DNA of 64,000 nucleotides from Gloeophyllum trabeum ATCC 11539 (GCF_000344685.1 NW_006920420.1:1472895-1536894), one strand, 5' to 3'. Counted from the first letter of the stretch, positions 1 through 9,732 are shown. A program made the numbers and translations. The notes: generated from the sequence alone by a model not told the origin.

Positions 1-510
1 CTCTATCTAGTTGGTCTAGCTCCTACAACGGCAAGTCTGTCATAGTTGCATGTCTACTAGCCCATTGGAGATGCCATTACCACCATCTCCTGCCGACACA
101 CCTCGACCCCATTCTGGCTCAACTTCATCGACCCACTCATCTTGCTCGACTACTCCAATGCCCTCGGAGACTTGTCAGCGCTGGACTTTGCCCCATGGTA
201 GCCAGGCGTTAGTCCCGGGTACTCAGGACATGCGTCTCGCGAATGAAGGGGGGTATTTTGTCTGGAGCAAGAGGATGATTGCAGTGTTTACGTACGCCCA
301 GGTTTTGGATGTGGTACAGGGGACTATGGTGTGTCCTCCAGATACAGATGAGGCTGGCCAGGAGGATTGGGACACAAAGGACAGTGCCGCTCAGGCGATG
401 CTTTTAAATGCGATCGACAATGGGATCCTCGTGAAGGTTGCGAACCTGAGTACGTCGCATCTCATGTGGTCAGCCCTGACTGACCCTCGACAGAAGGCTC
501 AGTATGGCAA

Positions 511-770
511 CGCTTCTCCTCCAAGATAGCATTGACGATGGTGGAGAGAGTGGTGGTCTTGTTGATCTTGATGCCGGCGACAAACTGGTTCCAAGAATCC
601 GGGTCACCAGGCTCAGATGGTAGAGTGGAAAGAAGAATGGCGGCAGTAACAAAAGCAGGAATGTCGAAGCCAGTGGTAGCGAGATGGCTGACAGCTTCTT
701 GATAGGACGTAACATGGGCGGCAGGGTCGCCATCCACGGGCATGGGCCAGACGAGTCGGCGGAACCACAA
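511..770 (-). other. inverted segment inside gag
   Basis: The minus strand here encodes the middle and C-terminal part of a UBN2-type Gag domain (AAHVTSYQEAVSHLATTGF through SWNQFVAGIKI to ILEEKR), whereas both flanks encode Gag on the plus strand. The order of motifs fits a local inversion of about 250 bp within the element. Breakpoints are only approximate and no inverted repeat was recognised at the ends. Confidence 0.6.
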
Positions 771-1361
771 GGTAAGTGATCCCGAGCCAGTCTGGCTGAA
801 CTCGGTGGAGAGGTGAGAACACTCTCACTGCTAAGATTCGGGATGCTCGCCATCGTGGCAAGGCTTTCTGTCACAACTGTAAGCGGGAGGGGCATGAGAT
901 TTTTAGGTTTTGGTTGTATTGGATGCAGAGCCACTGGGACAAATAGGTACAAACAGCTTGACTATGTACTGAGCCACTGTATTTCCTTTGTTCCTTAGTC
1001 CATGCAATTGACCTTGCCTTCGGTTTGTGTATGTGTCTGGGCCTGGTGTGCTTATGGCCACCCATCTTATTCTTCCCTGTTCTGCCTGCTGCTAACAGAG
1101 ATGAAGGACTGTTGGTCTCCTGGAGGGGGAAGGAGGAGCAGGGGTCGAAGAAGAAGCATCGAGGGAAGAAGAGGGGCAAGGAGAAAGCCCATGTTGCTGA
1201 AGATGGAGAGGAAAGTGATTCCGACGATATCTCATCTTGTCGTTGAGGAGAAAGCTTATGTTACTGTTGTTTCTGCTTATTCTCCGAGTGAACCAGTGAG
1301 CACCTCAGCCTCCTCATCACCTCCAACCATTTCCTCTTGCTCAGGAGACTCGACCTACATC

Positions 1362-1366
1362 TCGAG
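1362..1366. repeat. 5-bp target site duplication TCGAG (left copy)
   Basis: TCGAG stands directly before the TGTTG end of the inner LTR element; the matching copy is at 6014-6018 directly after the CAACA end. Removing the element and one TSD copy makes the host copia frame continuous across the junction into the protease motif IIDSGMSSH. Copia integrases typically make 5-bp duplications. Confidence 0.95.
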
Positions 1367-1618
1367 TGTTGATTAGATAACGCGTTAGTCTTGTGTAGTC
1401 GGTTAGACTAGAGGGCGGATGTACAAGGGATGTGAACGTAGACTGAATTCGATGTCGATACTACAGAGTGCATTGCGTATATATAAGTATATTCTAAGGT
1501 CCAAGCGCGTCCCGTATGCCACAGCAGATTCAAGCGTCTTGTAAAGCGCGTTGCCACCATGTGGCGCTTCCCACGCTTTTGCTTATCCAAGCGTATCAAA
1601 CTCGCTTAAGCGCCAACA
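1367..1618 (-). repeat. 3' LTR of the inner copia element
   Basis: 252 bp, TGTTG...CAACA, identical on reading to the copy at 5762-6013. It contains a TATATATA run near 1474 and the minus-strand pol frame runs 13 bp into it before its TAA stop. Confidence 0.95.
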
Positions 1619-3258
1619 CTCCCCCTCAACGCGCGTAGTCCGATCTTATCGCGGAAGTCTTGGAACTTCAGTCGGCCGAGCGCTTTCGTAAAGATGTCGG
1701 CAGGATTGTCTGACCCGGGTACTCGTTCGATTTCGATGTCCCTTTTCTCGAGGACGTGTTCGCGGATGAAATGGTACTTGATGTCGATATGGCGCGCTCG
1801 ACTATGATCGGTAGGGTTGTGTGCCAGAGCCCGAGCACCGTTGTTGTCGCCGTAGATAATTGTCGCCTTTTCCTGTGGGAAGCCTAATTCCAAAAATAGG
1901 GCGCGCAGCCACACGGCCTGACTGGCGGCCAGCGCTAGTGCGACATACTCCGCTTCTGTGCTGCTGAGTGCGACGGACTTCTGTTTCTTGGATGACCAGG
2001 ATATTGCACCTTTTGCTAATAGAAAAACATTTCCTCCAATGGAGCGTCTGTCATTGATGTTTCCGGCCCAGTCTGAATCTGAGTATCCGATCGGCTGTAT
2101 ACCCACAATCTTTCCATCGTAAGCCAAGGCGAGATCGCGTGTCCCCTTTAGGTATCGTAAGATGCGTTTGGCCGCGGTCCAGTGTTCCGGTGCAGGATTC
2201 TGCGAGAATTGAGCGAGGGTCTGGACCGCGTAGGCGATATCGGGCCTTGTGCCGACAACGAGGTACATTAGTGATCCGATCGCTTCTCGATAAGGAATGT
2301 TTGCCATTTCTGGGTATGTTCTGTCGTCCGGCGTTTTGGTCAACTGTAGTCCTTCGTCCATAGGTGTCGCTATTGGGTTTGATTGGTCCATTCCGAAACG
2401 GGCTAGTACCTTGTCTATGTAGGCGCGCTGGCATAGTTGCAGAATTTTCTGTTGACGATCGCGGACTACTTCGATGCCCAGGATGTGCTTGATCGGCCCG
2501 AGTTCACTCATCTGAAATTTGGCTTTCAGCTCGCTTTTGAGTTGTGAGATAAGGGCGGTGGTTTTCGCGGCGGCGGTGAGATCGTCAACGTGTACCGCGA
2601 TAAAACTGGGGCCTCCGTCCGTATCGCGTCTGTAGATGCATGGTTCCGCGCTAATGATCTTCCATCCTCGGGCGATCAGAAATTTCTCCAATACTTCGTG
2701 CCATTCCCGCCCGGCCTGCTTAAGTCCGTATAAGGTTCTGAGAAGCTTGCATACTCGATTGGTACCGTCTTCGTAGCCACGTGGTTGTTTCATATAGATG
2801 TCCTCTTTTAGGACACCGTTTAAGTAAGCTCCCACGACGTCGAGCTGTTCCACTTCGAGATCGAAGACTGCGGCTATGGCCAGTATGGTTCGGAGCGATT
2901 CGAGTCGTACTACGGGGGAGAAAGTTTCCTTGTAATCGATGCCCGGGATCTGTGAGAAGCCTTGGGCGACTAGCCGAGCTTTGTGTTTGACGAGGTTTCC
3001 GGCGGCATCGTATTTTACACGATATACCCATTTGCTGCCTACTGCCTTCCGGTCCGGGGGCAGCTCTACTAGTTCCCATGTCTTCATAGACCGTAGCTGT
3101 TCTATTTCGGTATCCATGGCTTTGATCCAATCTTCTTGATGATCGCTGTTGAGCACCTGTTGGTACGTTGAAGGTTCTTCTTCGTCTTGTCCTAAAAAGG
3201 CAATGTGGGCGTGATCATCGATCTCTGATTGATCGTCTGATTGGGATCGATGGCGCAT
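1606..3258 (-). CDS. copia reverse transcriptase-RNase H (inner element)
   Basis: 550-aa frame holding an RVT_2-type reverse transcriptase (KWVYRVKYDAAGNLVKHKAR, LVAQGFSQIPGIDY, QLDVVGAYLNG, the metal-binding AVHVDDL) followed by the copia RNase H (YSDSDWAGNINDRRS, SSTEAEYVALA, YGDNNGARALA, HIDIKYHFIREHV). It copies element RNA into DNA. It overlaps the upstream polyprotein by 44 bp in the +1 frame; the listed ATG at 3258 may not be a true start. The frame continues through the polypurine tract and stops 13 bp inside the LTR. All catalytic landmarks are intact. Confidence 0.95.
   Translation of the reverse strand: MRHRSQSDDQSEIDDHAHIAFLGQDEEEPSTYQQVLNSDHQEDWIKAMDTEIEQLRSMKTWELVELPPDRKAVGSKWVYRVKYDAAGNLVKHKARLVAQGFSQIPGIDYKETFSPVVRLESLRTILAIAAVFDLEVEQLDVVGAYLNGVLKEDIYMKQPRGYEDGTNRVCKLLRTLYGLKQAGREWHEVLEKFLIARGWKIISAEPCIYRRDTDGGPSFIAVHVDDLTAAAKTTALISQLKSELKAKFQMSELGPIKHILGIEVVRDRQQKILQLCQRAYIDKVLARFGMDQSNPIATPMDEGLQLTKTPDDRTYPEMANIPYREAIGSLMYLVVGTRPDIAYAVQTLAQFSQNPAPEHWTAAKRILRYLKGTRDLALAYDGKIVGIQPIGYSDSDWAGNINDRRSIGGNVFLLAKGAISWSSKKQKSVALSSTEAEYVALALAASQAVWLRALFLELGFPQEKATIIYGDNNGARALAHNPTDHSRARHIDIKYHFIREHVLEKRDIEIERVPGSDNPADIFTKALGRLKFQDFRDKIGLRALRGSVGA
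1619..1629 (-). promoter_or_regulatory. polypurine tract of the inner copia element
   Basis: Minus-strand TTGAGGGGGAG directly abuts the 3' LTR. This is the expected plus-strand DNA primer site for reverse transcription. The same purine string precedes the LTR of the older copia element at 9452-9460, so the two elements share this signal. Confidence 0.85.
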
Positions 3259-5686
3259 TGTTCGGGACTTTTTCCAACGTGTGGTAATTGGTGATTGGTA
3301 GGTTAGCGATCCGTTTGCTGGGTTCGCGAGGTGGAGGTAGTGGTCGCGGCTTTCTGGTGCGAGTTGTGGTTTGCTCGGTAGTGGGCTCGTTCTGTGAGTG
3401 ATCGCTTGATGGTGGTAACTCCCCCTCGATCACGGCAGAGGGGACGGGAACGTCGAGCAGTGGTATGTATTGCTCGAATACGACGTTCCTGGACTTTCCG
3501 ATGCGCCGTTTCTCTTTGTCCCAGTATCGCCACGCTTTCGAGCTATCGGCCATTCCCACGAACACCACGGGTCGGGACTTCGGATCTAGCTTCCGTCGGT
3601 CGTTGGATTGATCAAGCACCCAGCACTTAGAGCCGAATTCCCGAAGCATGGAGAAGTCCGGCTTTAGCCGTGTGAACGCTTCTTCGGGAGTCTTATCGCC
3701 TAGGGGTTTGGTGGGAGATCTATTTTTGATATAGCAGGCGTAGGCGATGGCTTCGGGCCAAAGGAATTTGGGCAAGGCATGGGCAAGCATCATGGCGCGT
3801 GCGTGCTCGACTAGGGTCCGGTTCAGGCGTTCGGCAATGCCATTTTGGGCCGGCGAGTGCGGGGCAGTGGTTTCGAGGATAATGCCGAGGGACTGAAGTT
3901 TGGCAATAAATTCCTTATTGATGTATTCACCGCCGTTGTCGACACGAAAACGTTTCATTTTGTGTTCGGTCTGTGTTTCGATGAACGCCCGGTAATGGTC
4001 GAAATGCTCGCAAATGACATCTTTGGTTTTTCCAAAATAGACCACAGAGCGGCGGGTTTTGACGTCCGTGAAGGTGACGAAATACTTTTCGCCATTGATA
4101 CCGATCACGGGAGCGGGTCCCCAGACGTCCGATACGGTTAGCTCGGCAACTTCCTGGACCGGTGAAGTGGGTCCGTCCGGATAAGCTTCGACGTGTTGTT
4201 TCCCCTTGATGCAGGCCTCACACTGGCAATTGAAGTCAGATGCGGTGTCGATTTCCATGCCCAGGACCATGTCTTTGTCCTTGAGCATTTTGACAGCCCG
4301 CATATTGATATGCGCGAGAATCCGGTGCCACTCTTGCCAGGAGCGTTTCTGGATTGCCACGTGTGCGGAATGTTCCGGGGCGGTAACTTCGCAGTCTAGA
4401 ACGTATAGTTGCCCAGGGCCCCGCTTCTTGTGAGCGACTGCGAGAACCTTTGTTTTAGTGGAGTCGGTAATTTCCAATTTGCCGCCGCCACCAATGTAAT
4501 GTCCTCCGGCGTCGTCGACCTTGCAAAGTGATAACAGATTGCTTGGGGCCGATGGCACGTGGGCGACGTCTCGTAGGGTTAGGGTGCTGTAAGCGGTGCC
4601 GACTTTGCATCTGAGGCGTACCGTGCCGCGGCCGATAATCGGGCAGGCATTTCCAATTCCCGTGATATTGCCGAAATTGCCCGCGGTATACGTTTCGAAA
4701 TCACTTTGGGCTACTGCAATGTGAGTGGAGGCGCCGTTATCAGGGAACCAGGCACGTGAGCCGGAGATGCGAGCTGTGTATACCCATTCTACGGGTTGGC
4801 CCACGTGTTCGTCAGTGGCGTCGGACGCGGTGGTGTTAGGCGAAAAGAGTTGTTCGATGGCGGGGAATGCGTATTCCTCATCCTCGCGGGCAATATGAGC
4901 GGATGCACTCTTGGGGCCTTGTCCCTCCGCACCTCCCCCTTTTGCCCAGCAGGCTTCCTTCGCATGCCCGCGCTTGCCACAATTGGTGCAAGTGGCGCGG
5001 GAGCGGGTTTTGCCTTTTCGGGCCAAGAACGCGGAGTCAGTAGTTTTGGCCGAGCGGCGCCGCGTTTCCTCAAGGATACGGGAGATAAGACGCGCTGATG
5101 AGGTAAGGGTCGCTGTGTCAACACACTGAATGAAAGTGTTCCAGGATTCCGGTAGGGACGTGAGGAGCGTGATTGCAAATTCGCCGTCGTCAATAGAGGT
5201 AGAACCAAGGCGATGAATTTCGGCGAGATATGATTTCACAGTGCGAATATGATCCTCAATGGGCGTGTCATCGTCGCACTCAGCTCGGAAAAAGTTCCGG
5301 CGGGCGGTGACCAGGGCCATTGGGCCACGGGTGGCAAACATTTCTTCCAAAGCCTTCCAGGCTTCCACTGCAGTGGTACAACTCGCAACATACACGATAT
5401 GCATGTCCGCGACCCGCAGACGGATCTGCGAAAGCGCGAGCTGATTGTTGCGGCGCCACAGCTCTGCTGGGGCCGCCCGGGCCGCCTTCGCTGCGGGTGC
5501 TCCCTTGTCTGTGGGCGCATCAGCCGGTGGCGTGGGTTCGGCCGTCGGGTCGGTCAAGGTACCATCGACGTAATCCCACAGCCCGCCGAACATCAGGACG
5601 TCTTGCATCTTGATGCGCCAGGTAGGGTAATTGTCGCCGTGGAGCGGCTCGATCCGGCACAGAGAGGCGGAGTCGGGGCTGGACAT
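3215..5686 (-). CDS. copia Gag-protease-integrase polyprotein (inner element)
   Basis: 823-aa frame. Order: Gag with a UBN2-type start (LHGDNYPTWRIKMQDV), a CCHC zinc knuckle (CTNCGKRGHAKEAC), an aspartic protease motif WFPDNGASTHI in which the usual D-S/T-G is DNG, an HHCC pre-integrase zinc domain (HRILAHINM then CEACIKGKQ) and a DDE integrase core (FTDVKTRR, VDNGGEYIN, HSPAQNGIAERLNRT). It provides capsid, processing and integration functions. It ends in a basic stretch after a +1 change of frame relative to the RT frame; the two overlap at 3215-3258. No other stop is present. The DNG protease centre deserves a check since Asn replaces the residue normally next to the catalytic Asp. Confidence 0.95.
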   Translation of the reverse strand: MSSPDSASLCRIEPLHGDNYPTWRIKMQDVLMFGGLWDYVDGTLTDPTAEPTPPADAPTDKGAPAAKAARAAPAELWRRNNQLALSQIRLRVADMHIVYVASCTTAVEAWKALEEMFATRGPMALVTARRNFFRAECDDDTPIEDHIRTVKSYLAEIHRLGSTSIDDGEFAITLLTSLPESWNTFIQCVDTATLTSSARLISRILEETRRRSAKTTDSAFLARKGKTRSRATCTNCGKRGHAKEACWAKGGGAEGQGPKSASAHIAREDEEYAFPAIEQLFSPNTTASDATDEHVGQPVEWVYTARISGSRAWFPDNGASTHIAVAQSDFETYTAGNFGNITGIGNACPIIGRGTVRLRCKVGTAYSTLTLRDVAHVPSAPSNLLSLCKVDDAGGHYIGGGGKLEITDSTKTKVLAVAHKKRGPGQLYVLDCEVTAPEHSAHVAIQKRSWQEWHRILAHINMRAVKMLKDKDMVLGMEIDTASDFNCQCEACIKGKQHVEAYPDGPTSPVQEVAELTVSDVWGPAPVIGINGEKYFVTFTDVKTRRSVVYFGKTKDVICEHFDHYRAFIETQTEHKMKRFRVDNGGEYINKEFIAKLQSLGIILETTAPHSPAQNGIAERLNRTLVEHARAMMLAHALPKFLWPEAIAYACYIKNRSPTKPLGDKTPEEAFTRLKPDFSMLREFGSKCWVLDQSNDRRKLDPKSRPVVFVGMADSSKAWRYWDKEKRRIGKSRNVVFEQYIPLLDVPVPSAVIEGELPPSSDHSQNEPTTEQTTTRTRKPRPLPPPREPSKRIANLPITNYHTLEKVPNNAPSIPIRRSIRDR

Positions 5687-5743
5687 GATAATGGGAGGTG
5701 TAGATCTTGATGAGATCTGAGGTACTTTCCGTGAGTAGACTAC

Positions 5744-5761
5744 GAGCGCGGGCTCATAACC
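5744..5761 (-). promoter_or_regulatory. primer binding site, likely initiator Met-tRNA half
   Basis: Directly after the 5' LTR the minus strand reads GGTTATGAGCCCGCGCTC. Its complement contains GCTCATAACC, i.e. a CAT anticodon in a tRNA anticodon loop and stem. Drosophila copia is known to prime from a fragment of initiator tRNA-Met using this kind of internal site rather than the tRNA 3' end. The match is read from sequence; the primer identity is inferred from that precedent. Confidence 0.7.
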
Positions 5762-6013
5762 TGTTGATTAGATAACGCGTTAGTCTTGTGTAGTCGGTTA
5801 GACTAGAGGGCGGATGTACAAGGGATGTGAACGTAGACTGAATTCGATGTCGATACTACAGAGTGCATTGCGTATATATAAGTATATTCTAAGGTCCAAG
5901 CGCGTCCCGTATGCCACAGCAGATTCAAGCGTCTTGTAAAGCGCGTTGCCACCATGTGGCGCTTCCCACGCTTTTGCTTATCCAAGCGTATCAAACTCGC
6001 TTAAGCGCCAACA
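5762..6013 (-). repeat. 5' LTR of the inner copia element
   Basis: 252 bp, identical on reading to the LTR at 1367-1618. Read on the minus strand it starts TGTTGGCGCTTAAGCG and holds a TATATATA motif that is the likely promoter of the element. Confidence 0.95.
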
Positions 6014-6018
6014 TCGAG
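6014..6018. repeat. 5-bp target site duplication TCGAG (right copy)
   Basis: Right-hand partner of the TCGAG at 1362-1366, next to the outer end of the 5' LTR of the minus-strand copia element. Confidence 0.95.
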
Positions 6019-9000
6019 CATGTGTACGAGCCCGAGCACCATCATAGACTCTGGAATGAGTTCCCATATTCATTCCATTCGCACCGACTTCGCTTCCTGT
6101 TCGCCCAGAAACTCTGGCACTGTCTCAGGTTTCGGCAACAGCACTATGTCGATTCAAGGTCGAGGAGAAGCTCACATCGTCGCCAGACATCCAAAGGGTG
6201 ACGAGGCTCTGGTGAAGCTTCAGGACACTATCTACATCCCTAATTCCTCCCCGACACTCATCTCTGTCTCTCGGTTTGATGACGCTGGCTATTATACGCT
6301 CTTTGGCGGTCTCCGGTGCGTTCTATTCAAGAAGAAAGACGGTGGACATCTTATTCGAGATGTCCTGTCAAAGGAGAAGGTCTTTGGGACTGGTATGAAG
6401 CATCGAGACCACCTCTACCACCTTGACAAGCCTCCGAAAGAGAAGTCTTTCTCCACCAGTACGTCCTCCAGTAAACTCCATCAGCTTCACTGTCGTCTCG
6501 GTCATGTTGGGATGGACACGGTGAAAGCGCTGGTTCATATGGGGAGATTTCCTTCGTTGAGGATCTCCAAGGCAGAGCTTAATGCTCGCCTACCTCTCTG
6601 CGCATCTTGTATGAAGGGAAAGATGACGCGAGCCTCTTTTCCACCATCAGATAGTGGTCAGATCGAGGACCTTGATATTTTGGGTTTGGTCCATACCGAA
6701 CTTTGGGGGCCATCTCAGGTCCTTTCGCTTGATCATTCCAGATACGCGATTACCTTTACGGACCACAAATCTCGTTGGCTTTGGGTCTATTTCCTGAAGC
6801 GCAAGTCAGAGGTTTTCGATTGCTTCAAGCATTGGCTGGCGGAGGTGGAGCGGGAGACTGGGAAGAAGCTGGTGACGATCCACTGCGATAACGGCAAGGA
6901 GTTTATCTCTCAGCAGTTGAAGGCTTATTGCACTGAACGCGGGATCCATATCGAGATGACATCACCCTATACTCCAGAACAGAATGGTGTTGCGGAACGT
7001 CAAAACGGTACAATCTTTGATCTGGTGCGCACCATCCTTATTGATTCTGGTCTCCCTCTATCCATGTGGGCCAAGGCTGTTGCCTATGTTGTCTACACCC
7101 ACAACCACATGCCTACCAGCACTCTTGATGGCAAGAGTCCTTTCGAGGTCCGGTTCCCTAGCCAGAAGCCAGACTTCTCCTTCATGGACCACTTTGGTTG
7201 CAAGGCTTGGGTTTATGACAATGACCCTAAGTGCAAGAAGCTGGATGCTCGTGCTTGTGAGTATGTCTTTATTGGCTATTCACCAACCCAGAAGGCATAT
7301 CGTCTATACGAGAGGAAGACTCGTAAGATTGTTTCATCAATCCACGTTCAATTTGATGAACATTTTAATGGCTGGGAGCGATCTTTGGTTGAGGGGGAGT
7401 ATAAGGAGTTTGATTCGATTTTTCATCCCGACTCTGAACCATCCAGCCAAACCTCTCACTCATCTTCTGTTCCTTCTACATCTTCTGGTGATCGTCATCC
7501 TGATGATGAAGAGCCACCACCAACACCTCCTGTTCCTCAACCTCCTTCTCCTGCTCATGATCCTCCAGCACCAGCACCAGCACCAGCACCTTCTCGCAAG
7601 CATGGTCGTCAACCTGGTCCTCGTCCACCCCCAGGTGAGCCTACACGCCGCTCTACCCGCGTAGCGAAAATTGCTGCTTCTGGTGGAACGAGTGCGGACA
7701 GTCAGGGCTCAGGGGGAGAGCCTTCAGAGGTTCCTGCTGCTACGCAATCTACCTTGGATGCGTCTGTCAGCAACTCACAGGAAGTCATTCCAGAGACATC
7801 ATCCTTGGTTCTTGTTCAGTGCACTCTTGCAGAATTTTGGGGCGACTATGCCTTCATTCTTTCTGGAGAGGAGCCTCGGAACTATAAGGAAGCCGTAGAG
7901 TCTCCTGATGCCGAGGAGTGGAAGTCAGCAATGGACAAGGAGTTCGAATCTGTCTCAGCCATGGAAACGTTCGAGCCTGTCCCACTTCCTCGGGGAAGCA
8001 AGCCTGTTGGTTCACGTTGGGTCTATGCTCTGAAGCGAGACACCAACAATGGGATTACTCGATATAAGGCCCCTATCATTGCTCAGGGTTTCTCTCAGAT
8101 TCCTGGTGTCGACTTCAATGATACCTTCCCACCTGTTGCGAAGCTGGAGTCCATCTGTGTCATCTGTGCTCTTATTGCCCAGCTTGGTGGTGAGATTCAT
8201 GTTGTGGACATGGATACTGCCTTCCTCAATAGTGAAATGCCTGAGGGGGGGTCTACATACATGAAGCAGCCGCAGGGATACGTTGTTGAGGGGAAGGAAG
8301 ACTGGGTCTGGTGATTGAAGAAGGCACTATATGGTTTGAAGCAGGCTGGTTATCTTTGGTACCAGAAGCTTCAGTCTATCATGCTTTCTCTTGGCTTCAA
8401 GGTCTGTCTCTCTGATCCTTGCGTATTCGTCTGCAAGACTGGCCTGGAGTTCTCCATTGTCACTGCTCAGTCGATGATCTTGGACTTTTCTGTTCTTCGA
8501 CTATTGAGGTGACTTGTCTCAAGTCCCAGATCAAGTCCAAGGTTTCTATCAAGGACAGTAGCAATATCAGCTCTTTGCTTGGTGTCAAGGTTACTCGGGA
8601 TCGACAGGCTGGTACCATTTCATTCTCTCACCGCCATAAGATCGATGCCCTGCTCAAGTCAGTTTGTCTTGAGGACATCAAGCCACTTGCTACCCCCATG
8701 CTTGATGGTGAGAAGCTCTCCAAGTCCGATGCTCCATCTACACCTGAAGACATCAAATTCATGAAGAACATCCCATACCTTAATGTGGTTGGTTCTCTTA
8801 TGCATATTGCTGTCTTCACTCGTCCGGATATTGCTAAGGCTGTCCAGAACATTGCCCAGTTCATGTCAAATCCAGGCAGACGTCACTGGAATGCTGTTAA
8901 GCGTATCCTTGCGTACCTCAAGGGCACTCGGGACTTGGCTCTTACCATTGGTGGCAAGGACTTGGATGATCAGCTCCTTGCCTACTGCGATGCTGACTTT

Positions 9001-9453
9001 GCTAACTCGCCGGATCATGCTCGGTCTACTTCTGGCTACGCGATCTTCCTTGGGAAGGGTTGTATTGCTTGGTCAGCCAAGCAGACAACTACTGCCTTGT
9101 CAACTGGAGAAGTGGAGTACTATGCCTCTGTCCACATGGGCCGGGAAGTTCTCTGGCTATGTCAACTCCTGACAGAGATTGGTTTCCCTCCCTCTGGTCC
9201 TACTCTTTGTCGAACAGACAGTAGGAGTTCTCTTTGCATGATCCATTCTCCTGACGATATCTCCAACCGTACCAAGCATATCAAGATTGCTGAGCATTGG
9301 ATATGGGAGGCGGTTCGTGTGGGGCAGATGAGGGTGGAGTATGTTGCAAGTGAAGAGAATGTTGCCGACATTTTGACCAAGGGTTTGAAGGGGCCACAAC
9401 AAAAGAAGCTTACGGAGATGTTGGGACTTGTTCGTGGGGCAGATTCTCATTGA
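6014..9453 (+). pseudogene. copia protease-integrase-RT-RNase H of the older element
   Basis: Continuation of the plus-strand copia element split by the 1367-6013 insertion. It starts at the protease motif IIDSGMSSH, then the pre-integrase zinc domain (HQLHCRLGHVGMD, CASCMKGK), the DDE integrase core (FTDHKSRW, HCDNGKEFIS, PYTPEQNGVAERQN), a Pro-rich linker with a CCAGCA trinucleotide run near 7566-7590, RVT_2 and RNase H (YCDADFANSPDHARS, LSTGEVEYYA). Lesions: TGA at 8312-8314 in the block W-x-LKKALYGLKQAG, where family members usually have Arg, and a 1-bp frameshift near 8468 just before the SVDDLGLF catalytic motif. Beyond it the frame is open to the TGA at 9451-9453. The element is therefore defective. 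Confidence 0.92.
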
Positions 9454-9460
9454 GGGGGAG
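9452..9460 (+). promoter_or_regulatory. polypurine tract of the older copia element
   Basis: GAGGGGGAG overlaps the pol stop codon and is followed at 9461 by TGTTAACATT, the expected start of the 3' LTR. It matches the tract of the inner element. Confidence 0.8.
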
Positions 9461-9732
9461 TGTTAACATTGAACATTCATTCCAGTTTCATAGAACTCGG
9501 ACCGCTGTAGCATAGCGTAGGATTCCTGTAGTATACCTAGTTCCGACGTGTTCCGGGAATGCCCACCGCTCGTTTTCCTCAGTCGTTCTATCACCGACTG
9601 AGGTATGTTTCTCTCTGTAGATGTACTATACTTAGCTGACATGTATTGCAGCGTGTGTTATTAGGTAGAGTATTCTAATACAGTCGTTCTATCACCGACT
9701 GAGCATCTGTTATTACTTATGCATAATGAGGT
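9461..9732 (+). repeat. start of the 3' LTR of the older copia element
   Basis: LTR-like start TGTTAACATTG right after the polypurine tract. The 5' LTR is outside the window so the far end cannot be fixed. If the solo LTR (10815-11262) and the duplicated contig overlap are removed, the sequence continues at 11268 and an AAGTAACA end at about 11349 would give an LTR of about 354 bp; this is only a candidate end. The segment contains two copies of a hairpin, CTCAGTCG-loop-CGACTGAG at 9578-9602 and a shorter one at 9681-9703. Confidence 0.55.

Larger units (their letters stand above)
1..1366 (+). pseudogene. Ty1/copia gag region (left part of the older, interrupted element)
   Basis: Decayed capsid (Gag) region of a plus-strand Ty1/copia retrotransposon whose pol continues at 6014. 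From 50 a frame shows a UBN2-type Gag N-terminus (core GGYFVWSKRM, then VVQGT, then HLMWSALTDPRQK). Around 511-770 the homologous Gag segment (DIPAFVTAAILLSTLP, SWNQFVAGIKI, AILEEKR) reads on the opposite strand, so this piece is inverted. At about 840-905 the plus strand again carries the zinc knuckle (CHNCKREGH, with the last Cys replaced by Trp). A Lys-rich acidic stretch (1140-1240) and a Ser/Thr-rich tail reach the insertion site at 1366, with a frameshift near 1240. The 5' LTR must lie left of the window. Assignment as copia gag is secure because the pol half follows; the exact break points are approximate. Confidence 0.8.
1367..6013 (-). mobile_element. full-length, very young Ty1/copia LTR retrotransposon (minus strand)
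   Basis: A complete 4647-bp element: two 252-bp LTRs (1367-1618 and 5762-6013) that appear identical base for base, TGTTG...CAACA termini, a 5-bp TCGAG TSD, a tRNA-derived primer binding site next to the right LTR, a polypurine tract next to the left LTR, and gag-protease-integrase followed by reverse transcriptase-RNase H. The order integrase before RT defines the Ty1/copia (Pseudoviridae-type) superfamily. It sits inside an older copia element. The only lesion seen is the frame change between its two long reading frames near 3269. Identical LTRs imply a recent insertion. Confidence 0.97.

Noticed and set aside
1408..1599. 63-aa frame repeated at 5803-5994
   Set aside because: It is simply the LTR sequence read twice; no protein role expected.
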